Shown: positions 1 to 8,719 of the stretch, one piece after another
Layout of the letters: the number at the start of each line of letters is the position of its first letter
Position numbering within the stretch: the stretch's first letter is position 1
Origin: Bradyrhizobium arachidis
GTDB lineage: Bacteria; Pseudomonadota; Alphaproteobacteria; Rhizobiales; Xanthobacteraceae
Assembly: GCF_015291705.1 (NCBI RefSeq)
Contig: NZ_CP030050.1
Span: 7,316,001 to 7,380,000, forward strand
Length of the DNA stretch: 64,000 nucleotides
Reading direction: 5' to 3'
Made by a program: the position numbers and the translations under genes
Notes under the pieces: model-generated
The model's input: only the letters and a program-made list of their open reading frames with translations
Database searches by the model: none
What the model was told of the DNA's origin: nothing

Positions 1-244
1 ATCCGAGAACCGCCTGCCGCATGCCGTCGCGGCTGGAAACGTCCTGCGTGACGGCAACCGCGTTGCCGCCCGCTGCCTTGATCGCATCCACCGTGCTATC
101 AACAAATTCCGGCTTCAAATCATTGACGCCGACGATCGCGCCGCGCGCGGCCAGCTTGAGCGCGGTCGCGCGGCCGATGCCATTGCCAGCGCCGGTGACG
201 AGGGCGATGCGGCCTGCGAGGGTTTGATCCTTGATCTCGGTCAT
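1..244 (-). CDS. SDR-family oxidoreductase, N-terminal fragment (cut by window edge)
   Basis: The reverse strand from 244 reads as an SDR amino terminus beginning MTEIKDQTLAGRIALVTGAG, with the TGxxxGIG dinucleotide-binding loop about 18 residues in and an acidic residue after the second strand (VNDLKP). A GAGGAG ribosome site lies 7-12 bases upstream. About 81 codons are visible and the catalytic Ser-Tyr-Lys part is outside the window. It is the last visible gene of the minus-strand acyl-CoA operon that begins at 7531, so a 3-hydroxyacyl-CoA dehydrogenase role is plausible. Substrate specificity cannot be read from this fragment. Confidence 0.85.
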   Translation of the reverse strand, partial: MTEIKDQTLAGRIALVTGAGNGIGRATALKLAARGAIVGVNDLKPEFVDSTVDAIKAAGGNAVAVTQDVSSRDGMRQAVLG

Positions 245-254
245 GACTATCTCC

Positions 255-1280
255 TCACGCTCCCGTCTCTGCGAACGGTGCAATTTCCGACACGTAACGG
301 CGGCCGAATGCGCTGATCAGGCCGCTGGCATCGCCCTGTGCCTGGAGCGTGCGGATGCGGCGCAAATGGCGATGCACCGGCACGTCCCAGGTGAAACCCA
401 TGCCGCCATGCATCTGTAGCGCGCCTTCGCTGATCGAGCTGCCATAGGTCGCTGCCGCCAGGAACGCCGCATCACGCTGAACCGGGCCACCGCCCTCGGA
501 CAGGCCGCGCGTGATCGCATGACGGATACTCTCTAATCCCAATTTCTGGCGCGCCAGCGCATGGCGGATGGCCTGATTATAGGACAAGGCGTGGCCGAAC
601 TGACGGCGCGTCGAGGCATGCTCCTGCGCGAGCGCCAGGCACGCCTCAGCCGATCCCAGGATGGCCGCGGCACGAAGCACATTGGCATCCGAGTTGAGCC
701 CATTCCATGTTCCGGCCGGCAGGACGGAGCCGATGGGAACTTCGACTTTCTCAAGCCGCACCACGTGCTCCGGCACCGTCAGGTCGAGGCCGGCCGCGTC
801 CTCCACCAGGACGCCTTTGGCATTGGCCGGGATCAGCGCTGCCGCACCACCACTCATCCGTACCAGGATGTGGTCGACCGATGCAGCGCAAGGGGCGCGC
901 GCGAGCGTACCGCTCAGCATCAGCAGTCCGTCTTCCCGGTCGGCGATCGCCTCGCCCTGCCAGGCGATCGTCGCCAGCTTCTCGCCGGACACGATCGCAC
1001 CGGCAAGACGCGTCAGCGACGACTGGAGCAGCCGGCTGACGAGAATGGTTTCCAGCAGCGGGAAGCCGAGCAATCCCGAATGCGCGGCCGCGATCACCGG
1101 CACTGCGAAGCCGAGCGGCAGGGCAAGCCCACCCACCTCCTCATCCGCGATGACGCCGAGCAAACCGTCGCCGGCGAGGTTGCGCGCCTGTTCGCGAACG
1201 TCCAGGCCCGCGCATGCGATCACTGCGCGTGTCGCGGTTGCCGCGAACTCGGCGGGCTGAAGTCCTTCGGCCATGCTCAT
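255..1280 (-). CDS. Acyl-CoA dehydrogenase-like protein, short (probable partner subunit)
   Basis: About 341 residues, shorter than the 380-400 usual for acyl-CoA dehydrogenases. The C-terminal flavoprotein core is recognisable: RRQFGHALSYNQAIRHALA, then MHGGMGFTWD near the end. The N-terminal half is poorly conserved, and the usual Glu-containing YEGT motif is absent from the tail. Such short members often pair with a full-length paralogue in alpha2beta2 enzymes, and a full-length one lies two genes upstream (2091-3302). ATG codons at 1283, 1280 and 1274 compete. The 1280 start is preferred because GAGG sits at normal spacing. Partner role is inferred. Confidence 0.85.
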   Translation of the reverse strand: MSMAEGLQPAEFAATATRAVIACAGLDVREQARNLAGDGLLGVIADEEVGGLALPLGFAVPVIAAAHSGLLGFPLLETILVSRLLQSSLTRLAGAIVSGEKLATIAWQGEAIADREDGLLMLSGTLARAPCAASVDHILVRMSGGAAALIPANAKGVLVEDAAGLDLTVPEHVVRLEKVEVPIGSVLPAGTWNGLNSDANVLRAAAILGSAEACLALAQEHASTRRQFGHALSYNQAIRHALARQKLGLESIRHAITRGLSEGGGPVQRDAAFLAAATYGSSISEGALQMHGGMGFTWDVPVHRHLRRIRTLQAQGDASGLISAFGRRYVSEIAPFAETGA

Positions 1281-1320
1281 CATCGTCCTCTTCTCAAAAC
1301 CCTGCGACTACAATCGTTCA

Positions 1321-2091
1321 CTAGGCGAGATACCCGCCGTCGACCGGCAGGATGACGCCGTTGACATAGGAGGCCATCGCCGATGCCAGAAAGATCACGG
1401 GTCCAGCGATCTCGTTGGGCTGCCCTACGCGCTTCATAGGGGTGCGCGCCATCAGGCCGGAGAGCCGCGCCGGATTGTCGCGCGTGCTTTCGCTCATCTC
1501 GGTCGCGATGATGCCGGGCGCAACGGCGTTGACCCGGATGCCGTCGGGCGCGAGATCGCGGGCCAGCGCCTGCGTGAACAACCGCACCGCCCCCTTGGAC
1601 GGCGAATAGCCGAGCGCACCATTCATGCCGCCAAAGGCCGCGACCGAGGCAACGTTGATGATGGACCCGTGCGTCTTGCGCAGCGCGGGGATGAAGGCAT
1701 GAACCACGTTGAAGGTGCCGTTGATGTTGACGTCGAAAACCTGGCGCCAGTTCTCGTGTGCCCGCGGGCTGTCGATCGACTCGCGGATGATGATGCCGGC
1801 ACTGTTGACGACGACGTCGGCGGGACCGATCTCCTCGTCCACGCGCTTCGCCAACTCGCCGCAGGCCGCAGCATCGGTCACATCGAGCGTGCAGGCCAGC
1901 GCCTCCTTGCCCGCGTCCCTGATCTCGCGCGCGGCAGACTCCGCCCGGTCCTGCCGCAAATCGGTCACGACCACCTTCGCGCCGGCAGCGGCGACGCCGA
2001 GCGCGATGGCACGTCCGATCCCCTGCCCCGCCCCCGTCACCACGACGCGGCGATCGTGCAGCAGGCCCGCGACCTGACCCTGCGCGGCCAT
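1321..2091 (-). CDS. SDR-family oxidoreductase (3-oxoacyl/3-hydroxyacyl type)
   Basis: This is a classical SDR of 256 residues. TGAGQGIG (residues 19-26) binds NAD(P). An NSAG motif, the INVAS serine region and a YSPSK catalytic Tyr/Lys motif follow in order, and the protein ends in VDGGYLA as expected. The ATG overlaps the stop of the upstream acyl-CoA dehydrogenase gene by one base (TAATG), which suggests translational coupling. Between two acyl-CoA dehydrogenase genes it probably oxidises a 3-hydroxyacyl-CoA or a related secondary alcohol. A longer upstream reading exists in this frame but only repeats the neighbouring gene out of frame. Confidence 0.9.
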   Translation of the reverse strand: MAAQGQVAGLLHDRRVVVTGAGQGIGRAIALGVAAAGAKVVVTDLRQDRAESAAREIRDAGKEALACTLDVTDAAACGELAKRVDEEIGPADVVVNSAGIIIRESIDSPRAHENWRQVFDVNINGTFNVVHAFIPALRKTHGSIINVASVAAFGGMNGALGYSPSKGAVRLFTQALARDLAPDGIRVNAVAPGIIATEMSESTRDNPARLSGLMARTPMKRVGQPNEIAGPVIFLASAMASYVNGVILPVDGGYLA

Positions 2092-3302
2092 TATTTGCCT
2101 CGCGACAGCTGGAGGATCCGGTCGGCGATGATACCGAGCTGAATCTCGGTGGTGCCGGCATAGATCGTCTCGGCACGCGCCTGAAGATAGATGGTCTCGA
2201 AGCGTCGCCGTGCCACCTTGATCGCCGGGTTCTGCGGCAGCGAGGCCTGCGACAGCAGCTCGATCGCGAGCGCAGCGAAGCGCTGATGCGATTCGCTCCA
2301 GTACAGCTTCGCAAGACTGCCGCGCGCCCCGATCTTGTCGCCGCTCGCGAGCGCTTCCACGGCCGTCTCGACATGCGCCTTCAGCACCTCGATATCGACC
2401 GCGACTTCGCCGAGCCGGACCGCATAGTGGCGGTCCGCGACCATCGCCGACAGCACCGGGTCGGTCTTGCTGGCGGAGATCAGATGGCGCAGCTCGTTCT
2501 CGAAGCGCCAGGCGCGGTACATCCGGTTGGTCGCGCGCTCGATCTCGAGCACGCGGATCGCCGCGGCCCAGCCCTCGTCGGGCGCGCCGATCGCATCCGT
2601 TTGGGCAACTTCGACCTCGTCGAAGAACACCTCGCAAAAACTCTCGCGGCCGTCGATCGACTTGATGGTGCGCACGCGCACGCCCTTGGCATCGAGCGGC
2701 ACCGCGAACATGGCAAGGCCGCGATGGCGGTCCTCCAGCGGTCCGGTGCGCGCGAGCACCAGGCAGCGCTGTGCGCGATAGGCGCCGCTGGTCCAGATCT
2801 TCTGGCCGTTGATACGCCAGCCGTCACCATCCCGCGTGGCACGGGTGCGCAGGCCCGCAAGGTCGGAACCGGCCTCGGGCTCGGAGAAGCCCTGGCACCA
2901 GATGTTGCGCATCTCGAGGATCGCCGGCAGGAAGCGCCGCTTCTGTTCCTCGGTGCCGACGGCCAGGATGATCGGACCGGCAAGCTCCTTGCCGATCGAG
3001 TTGACGCTCTCCGGCATCGCAAGCCGGCCGATCTCCTGATTGGCGATGAGATGTTCGCGCAAGGAGCGGCCATGCCCGCCATAGGCCTGCGGCCAGGTGA
3101 TGCCGGTGAGGCCGGCGCGGTACATCGCCGCCTCCCAGGCGACGGACTGCTGCAGCGTGGGCGCCGCGAACGCGGCGCTGTCGCTGCGGAAGCTGGCGGG
3201 CAGATTGGCATGCAGCCAGCGATGCATCGCATCGCGATAGGCTTCGCCCGTCAGGTTCTCGCCCGCGACCGCTTGCATCGATACCGCTTCAACTACACTC
3301 AT
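2091..3302 (-). CDS. Acyl-CoA dehydrogenase (FAD-dependent), full length
   Basis: This is a 403-residue acyl-CoA dehydrogenase. It shows the substrate/FAD loop FSEPEAGSDLAGLRT, the middle-domain INGQKIWTSGA strand, and the C-terminal helix with YAGTTEIQLGIIADRIL. The start is the ATG at 3302 (MSVVEAVSMQ), where GGAAGCAGG gives a plausible ribosome site. The longer open frame upstream has low-complexity Arg-rich sequence and is not credible. It probably introduces the 2,3 double bond into a CoA thioester, possibly as a heteromer with the short homologue at 255-1280. Confidence 0.92.
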   Translation of the reverse strand: MSVVEAVSMQAVAGENLTGEAYRDAMHRWLHANLPASFRSDSAAFAAPTLQQSVAWEAAMYRAGLTGITWPQAYGGHGRSLREHLIANQEIGRLAMPESVNSIGKELAGPIILAVGTEEQKRRFLPAILEMRNIWCQGFSEPEAGSDLAGLRTRATRDGDGWRINGQKIWTSGAYRAQRCLVLARTGPLEDRHRGLAMFAVPLDAKGVRVRTIKSIDGRESFCEVFFDEVEVAQTDAIGAPDEGWAAAIRVLEIERATNRMYRAWRFENELRHLISASKTDPVLSAMVADRHYAVRLGEVAVDIEVLKAHVETAVEALASGDKIGARGSLAKLYWSESHQRFAALAIELLSQASLPQNPAIKVARRRFETIYLQARAETIYAGTTEIQLGIIADRILQLSRGK

Positions 3303-3354
3303 CGCCTGCTTCCTGCTTTCGCCATCCGTGCCGGCATGTCCGGCTACCCGTTGC

Positions 3355-4572
3355 TCACTGCGACTTGAGAAGGTCGCAGGCGCTCTCCGATGCCGGCCGC
3401 CACGCGTCCTCGGGCGCGATCGTGCCGGTGATCTCGTAATAGTCGTAGGTGTATTTGGATTCCGCCGGCGTCTTGATCCGCGCGACATAGAGCGGGCGCA
3501 TCACCTGGCCGTCGGCCCGGATGCTGACGTTCTTCATCTCGAAATCGTTGACCGGCGTGTTCTTCATCTGCCGCATCACGGCCTCGCCGTCGTCGGCCCC
3601 CGCGGCGGCGACGGCTTTCAGATAATGCGTGATGGCGCTGTAAGTGGCCGACTTGCCCTCGTTGAGCAACTGACCGCCCGTCGCCTCGGCATAGCGCTTG
3701 GCGAAGGCCCGGCTTTCCGGCGTCATGTCCCAATAGAACGGCGTCGTCAGCCGCACGTTCTGGAGGTCCTTGAGGCCAATTCCGTGAGTCTGGCTGATCA
3801 TGAGACCGAGCGGGACCAGCAGCTGCGACTTGGTCAGCCCGAACTCCTGAGCCTGCTTGATCGTGTTGGCGAAATCAGAGCCGGAATTGGCGAGCGCGAT
3901 CGCCTTGGCGCCGCTGGCCTGCGCCGTCAGCAGGAACGAGGAGAGATCCGACGCATTCAGCGGATGCAGCACCGAGCCGACCACCTTGCCGCCGCCGGCC
4001 TTGATGAAGTTGGTCGCGTCAGTCTGCCAAGCCTTGCCGAAAGCGTAGTCGACCGTCAGGAAGAACCAGCTGTCGACGCCCTGCGCGAGCAGCGCCTTCA
4101 CGGTGGCCTTGGGCTGGGCGTAGGTATCGACCACCCATTGCGTCGTCATCGGCGAGCATTTGTCGTTGGTGAAGAATGAGCCCGCCGTGCCGGCCAGCAT
4201 GTAGGGCTTCTTGCGGTTCTTCATGATCTCCTGCACCGCAAGCGCGATCGAGGACGCCGAGCAGCCGACGATGGCATCGACGCCTTCATTGTCGACCCAG
4301 CGCATGGCGATGGCGACGCCGACATCGGGCTTGTTCTGGTCATCGGCGATCACGAGCTCGATCTTCTTGCCGCCGACCGTTCCGCCAAAATCCGCGACCG
4401 CGAGCTTGGCCGCCGCGACCGAACCGAGGCCGCAATTGTCGGCGTAGGGGCCGTTCTGGTCGTTCATGATGCCGATCTTGACGACATCGCCGGAAATACC
4501 CTGCGCGTGCAGGGGCGCATTCGTGAGCAGCAAGGCCATCATGCCGAGCGCAGCGATCGTCGATCTCTTCAC
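3355..4572 (-). CDS. ABC transporter substrate-binding protein, branched-chain amino acid/aromatic acid type
   Basis: A 405-residue periplasmic binding protein (Peripla_BP_6/LivK-like). The first 23 residues form a Sec signal peptide ending in LLLTNAPLHAQ, followed by VVKIGIMNDQNGPYAD, the typical first strand. Translation starts at GTG 4572 with GGAGG eight bases upstream. No permease or ATPase genes are adjacent, so it must share a transporter encoded elsewhere. Its place inside an acyl-CoA catabolic operon suggests the ligand is a carboxylic acid substrate of that operon rather than an amino acid. That is an inference from context. Confidence 0.9.
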   Translation of the reverse strand: MKRSTIAALGMMALLLTNAPLHAQGISGDVVKIGIMNDQNGPYADNCGLGSVAAAKLAVADFGGTVGGKKIELVIADDQNKPDVGVAIAMRWVDNEGVDAIVGCSASSIALAVQEIMKNRKKPYMLAGTAGSFFTNDKCSPMTTQWVVDTYAQPKATVKALLAQGVDSWFFLTVDYAFGKAWQTDATNFIKAGGGKVVGSVLHPLNASDLSSFLLTAQASGAKAIALANSGSDFANTIKQAQEFGLTKSQLLVPLGLMISQTHGIGLKDLQNVRLTTPFYWDMTPESRAFAKRYAEATGGQLLNEGKSATYSAITHYLKAVAAAGADDGEAVMRQMKNTPVNDFEMKNVSIRADGQVMRPLYVARIKTPAESKYTYDYYEITGTIAPEDAWRPASESACDLLKSQ

Positions 4573-4635
4573 CGTTTCCTCCTGCTTTTCGCGTTTCCTC
4601 TGGGCCGGCTTGTGCGGCCTCTTGTGGTTTTGAAT

Positions 4636-6759
4636 TCAGTGTCGTGCCTGCGCGCCGTGCCGGATCAGCAGCGCGTCGAGCGCGACGGCCCCCTCGCCCT
4701 CGGCGCGCAGCAGCAGCGGGTTGACGTCGATCTCGGCGACCGTGTCGGCATGCGCTGCGGCAAAGCGCGACAGTGCGGCAACGGCCCGGGCCGCGGCGTC
4801 GAGGTCGGCACGCGGCCGCCCGCGTGCGCCGTCGAGCACCGCGAAGGCCTTGAGCGATCTCAGCATCGCCATGGCCTGCGCCTCGCTGACCGGTGCCATC
4901 TGCACGGCGGAATCGTGGAGGATCTCCGCGAAGATGCCGCCGAGGCCGACCATTACCACCGGTCCGAACACGGGGTCGATGCGGCTGCCGAGGATCAGCT
5001 CGGCGACACCCTTGGCCATCGGCGCCACGATCACGCCGTCGATCGTCGCCGTGGGCGCGCGGGTGGCGACGCGATCGCGCATCTGGGCATAGGCGCGCCG
5101 GACGTCGGCTTCCGAGCCGAGGCCGACGACCACGCCGCCGGCCTCGGTCTTGTGCGGCAGATCGGGCGAGGCAATTTTCAGCACCACGGGATAACCGATC
5201 TCGGTGGCGGCGCGCACTGCCGCATCCGCATCCTGCACGAGATGTTCGACCAGCACCGGAACGCCGGCGTCGGCAAGCGCGCGCTTGGCGCCAAGCTCAT
5301 GGCGGAATGCGCCTGCCGGAAGCGGCGCCGCCTGCGCGACTGCCTCGGGCGCGTCCTGCGGACGCTGCGATGCGGCCTGCAACCGCACCAGTGCGGCAAC
5401 GGTTGCGCAACAGCCATCGAAGCTGGCGATGGTCGGAAAGCCGAGCGCGTGCAGTTCGGCCAGCGCATCATCCGGGCCGTCCACGCACAGGACGATTGGG
5501 CGATGAGGAAATTGCGCACGCATGTTGCGCAAGCTGTCCATGTAGATGGAGCGCAGGCGCGGCAGATGCAGCGAGAACGGCAGCGGCAGGATCACCGTGT
5601 CGGTCCGTTCGTCCGCCACGACGGCAGTCATGATCTTCTCCAGGAGATCAGGACGGCTCGACATCTGCGCGGTGGCGTCGACCGGGTTGCGGGCGGATGC
5701 AAAGGGCACCAATTCCAAAATCTGGCGCTGCGTCTCCTCGCCGAGCTCCGGCAATGTCAGCCCAACCGACTGCGCGGCATCCGCGAGCAGCACGCCGAAA
5801 CCGCCCGACGCCGTGAGGATCGCGATGCCCGGCCCCTTCGGCAGCCGGTCCGGCAGCAGGATCGATGCGGCATGGCCGAGATCGATCAGCTCGTCGATGC
5901 TGCGCACCCGCACCGCGCCGCAGCGGGCAAACAGCGCGTCGAACACCGCATCCGATCCCGCCATCGCGCCGGTGTGCGAGGCCGCGGCGGCCTGGCCTGC
6001 CGCTGATGTGCCGATCTTCATGGCGATGACCGGCTTGCCGGCATCGCGTGCCTCCTCAAGCGCGGCGATCAGGCGGCCGGCGTCGCGGCACGCTTCGAGA
6101 CAGCACAGGATCACCTTGGTGGCGGGGTCGCGCGCCATCCAGGCGATGCCGTCGGCAATGTCGATGTCGCACTCGTTGCCCGTCGTGATGAAGCGGCTGA
6201 CGCCGACGCCGCGCTCGCTGGCGAGACGCATGGTGTAGCTGCCGAGATTGCCGCTCTGCGACACGATGCCGAGCGAACCCGCAGCCGGCATGCCGTGCTC
6301 GAGCACGATCGAGAAGGTCGCGATGCTCTTCTCGGCGATGCTGACCGCGCCGAGGCAGTTCGGCCCCAGCAGGCGCATGCCGCTGCGCTGTGCGGCGACG
6401 CGCAGCCGGTCCTGCATGGCGCGACCCTGCTCGCCGAGCTCGGCAAAACCCGAGGAGAAGACGACGACGCTGCGGACGCCGCGGGCGGCGCACTGCTCGA
6501 CCGCTTCGCCGGCGCGTTCCGCATCGACCGCGATGATGGCGAGGTCGGGCGCTTCCGGCAGGTCGGCGACGGAGCCGTAGGCTTGCAGCCCCTGCACCGT
6601 CGCAGCCCTGGGATTGACCGGATAGATCCGGCCGGCATAGCCGTGACGACGCAACAGATCGACCGGCCGACCGCCGATCTTCGTCGCCTCCTGCGAGGCG
6701 CCGATGATCGCGATCGAGCGCGGCGACATCAGCGCGTCGAGACCCTCCCCCGCCCGCAT
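4636..6759 (-). CDS. Acyl-CoA synthetase, NDP-forming (acetate-CoA ligase ADP-forming family)
   Basis: A 707-residue fused alpha-beta protein. The N-terminal CoA-binding Rossmann domain (MSPRSIAIIGASQ) is followed by succinyl-CoA-ligase-like domains with LGPNCLG and the phospho-histidine loop SHTGAMAGSD. A C-terminal ATP-grasp domain (LPHKTEAGGVVVGL) begins near residue 490. The family makes acyl-CoA from a free acid, ATP and CoA with ADP release. The ATG at 6759 lies one base after the stop of the enoyl-CoA hydratase gene, so the two are co-translated. Substrate unknown; the operon points to a medium or branched acid. Confidence 0.92.
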   Translation of the reverse strand: MRAGEGLDALMSPRSIAIIGASQEATKIGGRPVDLLRRHGYAGRIYPVNPRAATVQGLQAYGSVADLPEAPDLAIIAVDAERAGEAVEQCAARGVRSVVVFSSGFAELGEQGRAMQDRLRVAAQRSGMRLLGPNCLGAVSIAEKSIATFSIVLEHGMPAAGSLGIVSQSGNLGSYTMRLASERGVGVSRFITTGNECDIDIADGIAWMARDPATKVILCCLEACRDAGRLIAALEEARDAGKPVIAMKIGTSAAGQAAAASHTGAMAGSDAVFDALFARCGAVRVRSIDELIDLGHAASILLPDRLPKGPGIAILTASGGFGVLLADAAQSVGLTLPELGEETQRQILELVPFASARNPVDATAQMSSRPDLLEKIMTAVVADERTDTVILPLPFSLHLPRLRSIYMDSLRNMRAQFPHRPIVLCVDGPDDALAELHALGFPTIASFDGCCATVAALVRLQAASQRPQDAPEAVAQAAPLPAGAFRHELGAKRALADAGVPVLVEHLVQDADAAVRAATEIGYPVVLKIASPDLPHKTEAGGVVVGLGSEADVRRAYAQMRDRVATRAPTATIDGVIVAPMAKGVAELILGSRIDPVFGPVVMVGLGGIFAEILHDSAVQMAPVSEAQAMAMLRSLKAFAVLDGARGRPRADLDAAARAVAALSRFAAAHADTVAEIDVNPLLLRAEGEGAVALDALLIRHGAQARH

Positions 6760-6760
6760 C

Positions 6761-7531
6761 TCAGCGCCCCTTGAACACCGGCGCGCGCTTCTCCAGGAAC
6801 GCCATGCGCGCCTCCTTGGCGTCCTCGGTCTTGGACAGGGCCATGGTGATGTTCTGCTCGAAGCGGTAGGCATCGCGCGGCGGCATCAGCTCGACCATGT
6901 TCGCCGCGTTCTTGGCGTATTCCATCGCGATCGGGCTCTTGGACGCGATCTCACGCGCGAGCTTCATCGCCTCGGGGAGCAGGTTCTCCTTGGTGGTGCA
7001 GGCCTCGATAATGCCGAGCCGATAGAGTTCGGCGGCCGGCACCCGATAGCCGGTGAAGAACATGCGACGCATCAGCGAGCGGCCAAATATCGTATTCAGC
7101 ATCGCAGCACCGCCGGCGAGACCGACATTGATCTCGGGCATGCCGAAGACGGCTTCCTCGCAGGCGTAGAAGATGTCGCAGGAGGCCATCAGGCCCACAC
7201 CCGCGCCGAGCGCGACGCCGTTGATCGCCGCGATGACGGGCTTGGCGCATTCACGGATGCAATTGCCGGTCTCGCGCGTGATGCGGTTATGGCTGTGAAA
7301 CGCGCCGATCTTGGTCGGGTCCGGCCGGTCCTTCAGATCCGCACCGCTGCAGAACACCTTGCCGGCGCCGGTCAGGATCGCGACCCTGACGTCCTGGCGC
7401 TCGGAAATCTCGTCGAACACCGCCACGATGCGGTCGCGCATTGCGCGATCGAGCGCATTCACCGGAGGCCGGTTCAGCGTCACCAGCGCGATGTTGTCGG
7501 ACACTTCGAGGGTGACGATATCTCCTGACAT
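6761..7531 (-). CDS. Enoyl-CoA hydratase/isomerase (crotonase family)
   Basis: A 256-residue crotonase. VTLNRPPVNALDRAM opens the fold, FCSGADLKDRPD carries the first oxyanion-hole backbone, and GVALGAGVGLMASCDI with MPEINVGLAGGAAML forms the second and the catalytic region. The C-terminal MAFLEKRAPVFKGR is standard. AGGAGG is seven bases before the ATG. It is the first gene of the minus-strand operon running down to position 1, and its promoter region carries two GACCG/CGGTC palindromes likely bound by the TetR protein of 8720-9394. Expected reaction: hydration of a 2-enoyl-CoA. Confidence 0.92.
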   Translation of the reverse strand: MSGDIVTLEVSDNIALVTLNRPPVNALDRAMRDRIVAVFDEISERQDVRVAILTGAGKVFCSGADLKDRPDPTKIGAFHSHNRITRETGNCIRECAKPVIAAINGVALGAGVGLMASCDIFYACEEAVFGMPEINVGLAGGAAMLNTIFGRSLMRRMFFTGYRVPAAELYRLGIIEACTTKENLLPEAMKLAREIASKSPIAMEYAKNAANMVELMPPRDAYRFEQNITMALSKTEDAKEARMAFLEKRAPVFKGR

Positions 7532-7582
7532 TGGGCTTCCTCCTGGCTTCTGTTCGTCTTGCTTGGGGTCGTATCGCTACGC

Positions 7583-7598
7583 CTGACCGACCGGTCAG
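7583..7598. promoter_or_regulatory. Putative TetR operator 1 (inverted repeat CTGACCG-N2-CGGTCAG)
   Basis: Perfect 7-base arms with a 2-base spacer, 52 bases upstream of the enoyl-CoA hydratase start. It shares the GACCG/CGGTC half-sites with the palindromes at 7655-7674 and 9450-9466. The TetR gene nearby makes it the obvious candidate ligand. Binding is inferred. Confidence 0.7.
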
Positions 7599-7654
7599 CT
7601 TTTTGTGCTGATAACACCAACCGCACCTGCTTGCAACATCCTCTCGCGCTCCTA

Positions 7655-7674
7655 TTGACCGACCGATCGGTCAG
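7655..7674. promoter_or_regulatory. Putative TetR operator 2 (contains GACCGATCGGTC)
   Basis: A perfect 12-base palindrome GACCGATCGGTC at 7661-7672 lies within a longer near-palindrome, about 50 bases upstream of the TTT binding-protein start. The identical 12-mer recurs at 9453-9464 in front of the TetR gene, which is strong internal evidence for one regulator controlling both promoters. Confidence 0.75.
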
Positions 7675-7720
7675 CCGCTAGGTTCACGGCAAGCAAGAAT
7701 GACCTTGAGGAGGATTTTCC

Positions 7721-8698
7721 ATGCCCAGGATCAGCCGACGCCAGGCGACAGCTCTGATCGCCGGCGCCCTCGCCGCGCCGCTTGGCGCACCCGCAATCGT
7801 CAGGGCGCGAGCGTCGCAGATTTTCATCATCGTGCCCTATGCGCCGGGCGGTTCGATCGACAGCCTGATGCGCTCGATCGCAAAGGCGATGGCGGAAAAC
7901 CTCGATCAACCCGTCCTCGTCGACAACAAGCCCGGCGCCAACGGCATCGTCGGATCGCAATATGTGGCGCGCGCGCCGAAGGACGGCTCGGTCCTCCTGG
8001 CCGGCGGCACCGGGCCGATTTCGCTGAACGTGCTGCTACGCAAGAACCTGCCCTACAAGCTCGAGGATTTCGCCTCTGTCGCCATGCTCTGCAACGGGCC
8101 GCTGTCGCTGACCGTGAACGCGCGGACGCCAGCCACCGACGTCAAGAGCTTCGTCGCCTACGCCAAGGGCCGCGACAAGCCGCTGTTCTACGCCACGCTA
8201 GGCCCGGGCAGCGTCACGCATCTGTTCGGGATCATGATGGGCAAGTCGATGGGATTTTCCGTCACCGAGGTTGCCTATCGCAACAATCCGGCCTCCATCA
8301 TGGAGACGCTGTCGGGAGAGTGCGATCTCAATTTCGCAACGCCCGCCGCCGTTATCGAGCACGCGCGCGGTGGTCAGCTCCGCATTCTCGCGGTGTCCTC
8401 GGAAAAGCGCATGGCAAGCTTTCCCGAGATACCGACGCTGGCCGAATCCAGCCATCCCGACCTCACGGCGTCGTTCTGGACCGCGCTGCACGCGCCCGCC
8501 GGCACGCCGCGCGACGTCATCGCGCGGCTGAATGCGGCAGCGAACGCCGCGATGCAGAAGGCGGAGATTGCAAAGCAGCTCGATACCGATGGCCTGATGG
8601 TCGACACCGGCGCGCCGGAACGGCTCGACGCCCAACTGACCAAGGATGCCGCGCTCTGGGGACCGGTGATCAAGGCGCAGAACATCGTTCTGGAATGA
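7721..8698 (+). CDS. Tripartite tricarboxylate transporter (TTT/Bug) substrate-binding protein
   Basis: A 325-residue Bug-type extracytoplasmic receptor. The N-terminus has SRRQATALIAGALAAP, a twin-arginine-like export signal, then IIVPYAPGGSIDSLMR, the hallmark first strand and carboxylate-binding loop. Later come DNKPGANGIVGSQYVA and the FATPAAVIEHARGGQLR region. GAGGAGG precedes the ATG. No TctA/TctB membrane genes lie in the window, as is common for this expanded family. It is divergent from the acyl-CoA operon and shares its palindromes, so it probably delivers or senses a carboxylic acid used by that operon. Confidence 0.92.
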   Translation: MPRISRRQATALIAGALAAPLGAPAIVRARASQIFIIVPYAPGGSIDSLMRSIAKAMAENLDQPVLVDNKPGANGIVGSQYVARAPKDGSVLLAGGTGPISLNVLLRKNLPYKLEDFASVAMLCNGPLSLTVNARTPATDVKSFVAYAKGRDKPLFYATLGPGSVTHLFGIMMGKSMGFSVTEVAYRNNPASIMETLSGECDLNFATPAAVIEHARGGQLRILAVSSEKRMASFPEIPTLAESSHPDLTASFWTALHAPAGTPRDVIARLNAAANAAMQKAEIAKQLDTDGLMVDTGAPERLDAQLTKDAALWGPVIKAQNIVLE

Positions 8699-8719
8699 GG
8701 CGCGGCCGCCGCTCGCCGG

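Noticed and set aside
561..1355. 264-codon plus-strand open frame
   Set aside because: Antisense to the acyl-CoA dehydrogenase gene at 255-1280. The product is Arg/His-rich without any fold, an artefact of GC-rich codon bias.
1321..2637. Longer 438-codon version of the SDR gene
   Set aside because: The extra N-terminal 182 codons are out-of-frame reading of the neighbouring acyl-CoA dehydrogenase. The TAATG junction gives a good start at 2091.
4507..6006. 499-codon plus-strand open frame
   Set aside because: Lies opposite the NDP-forming synthetase, which has all family motifs. The antisense product shows no family motif and is rich in Arg, His and Gly.
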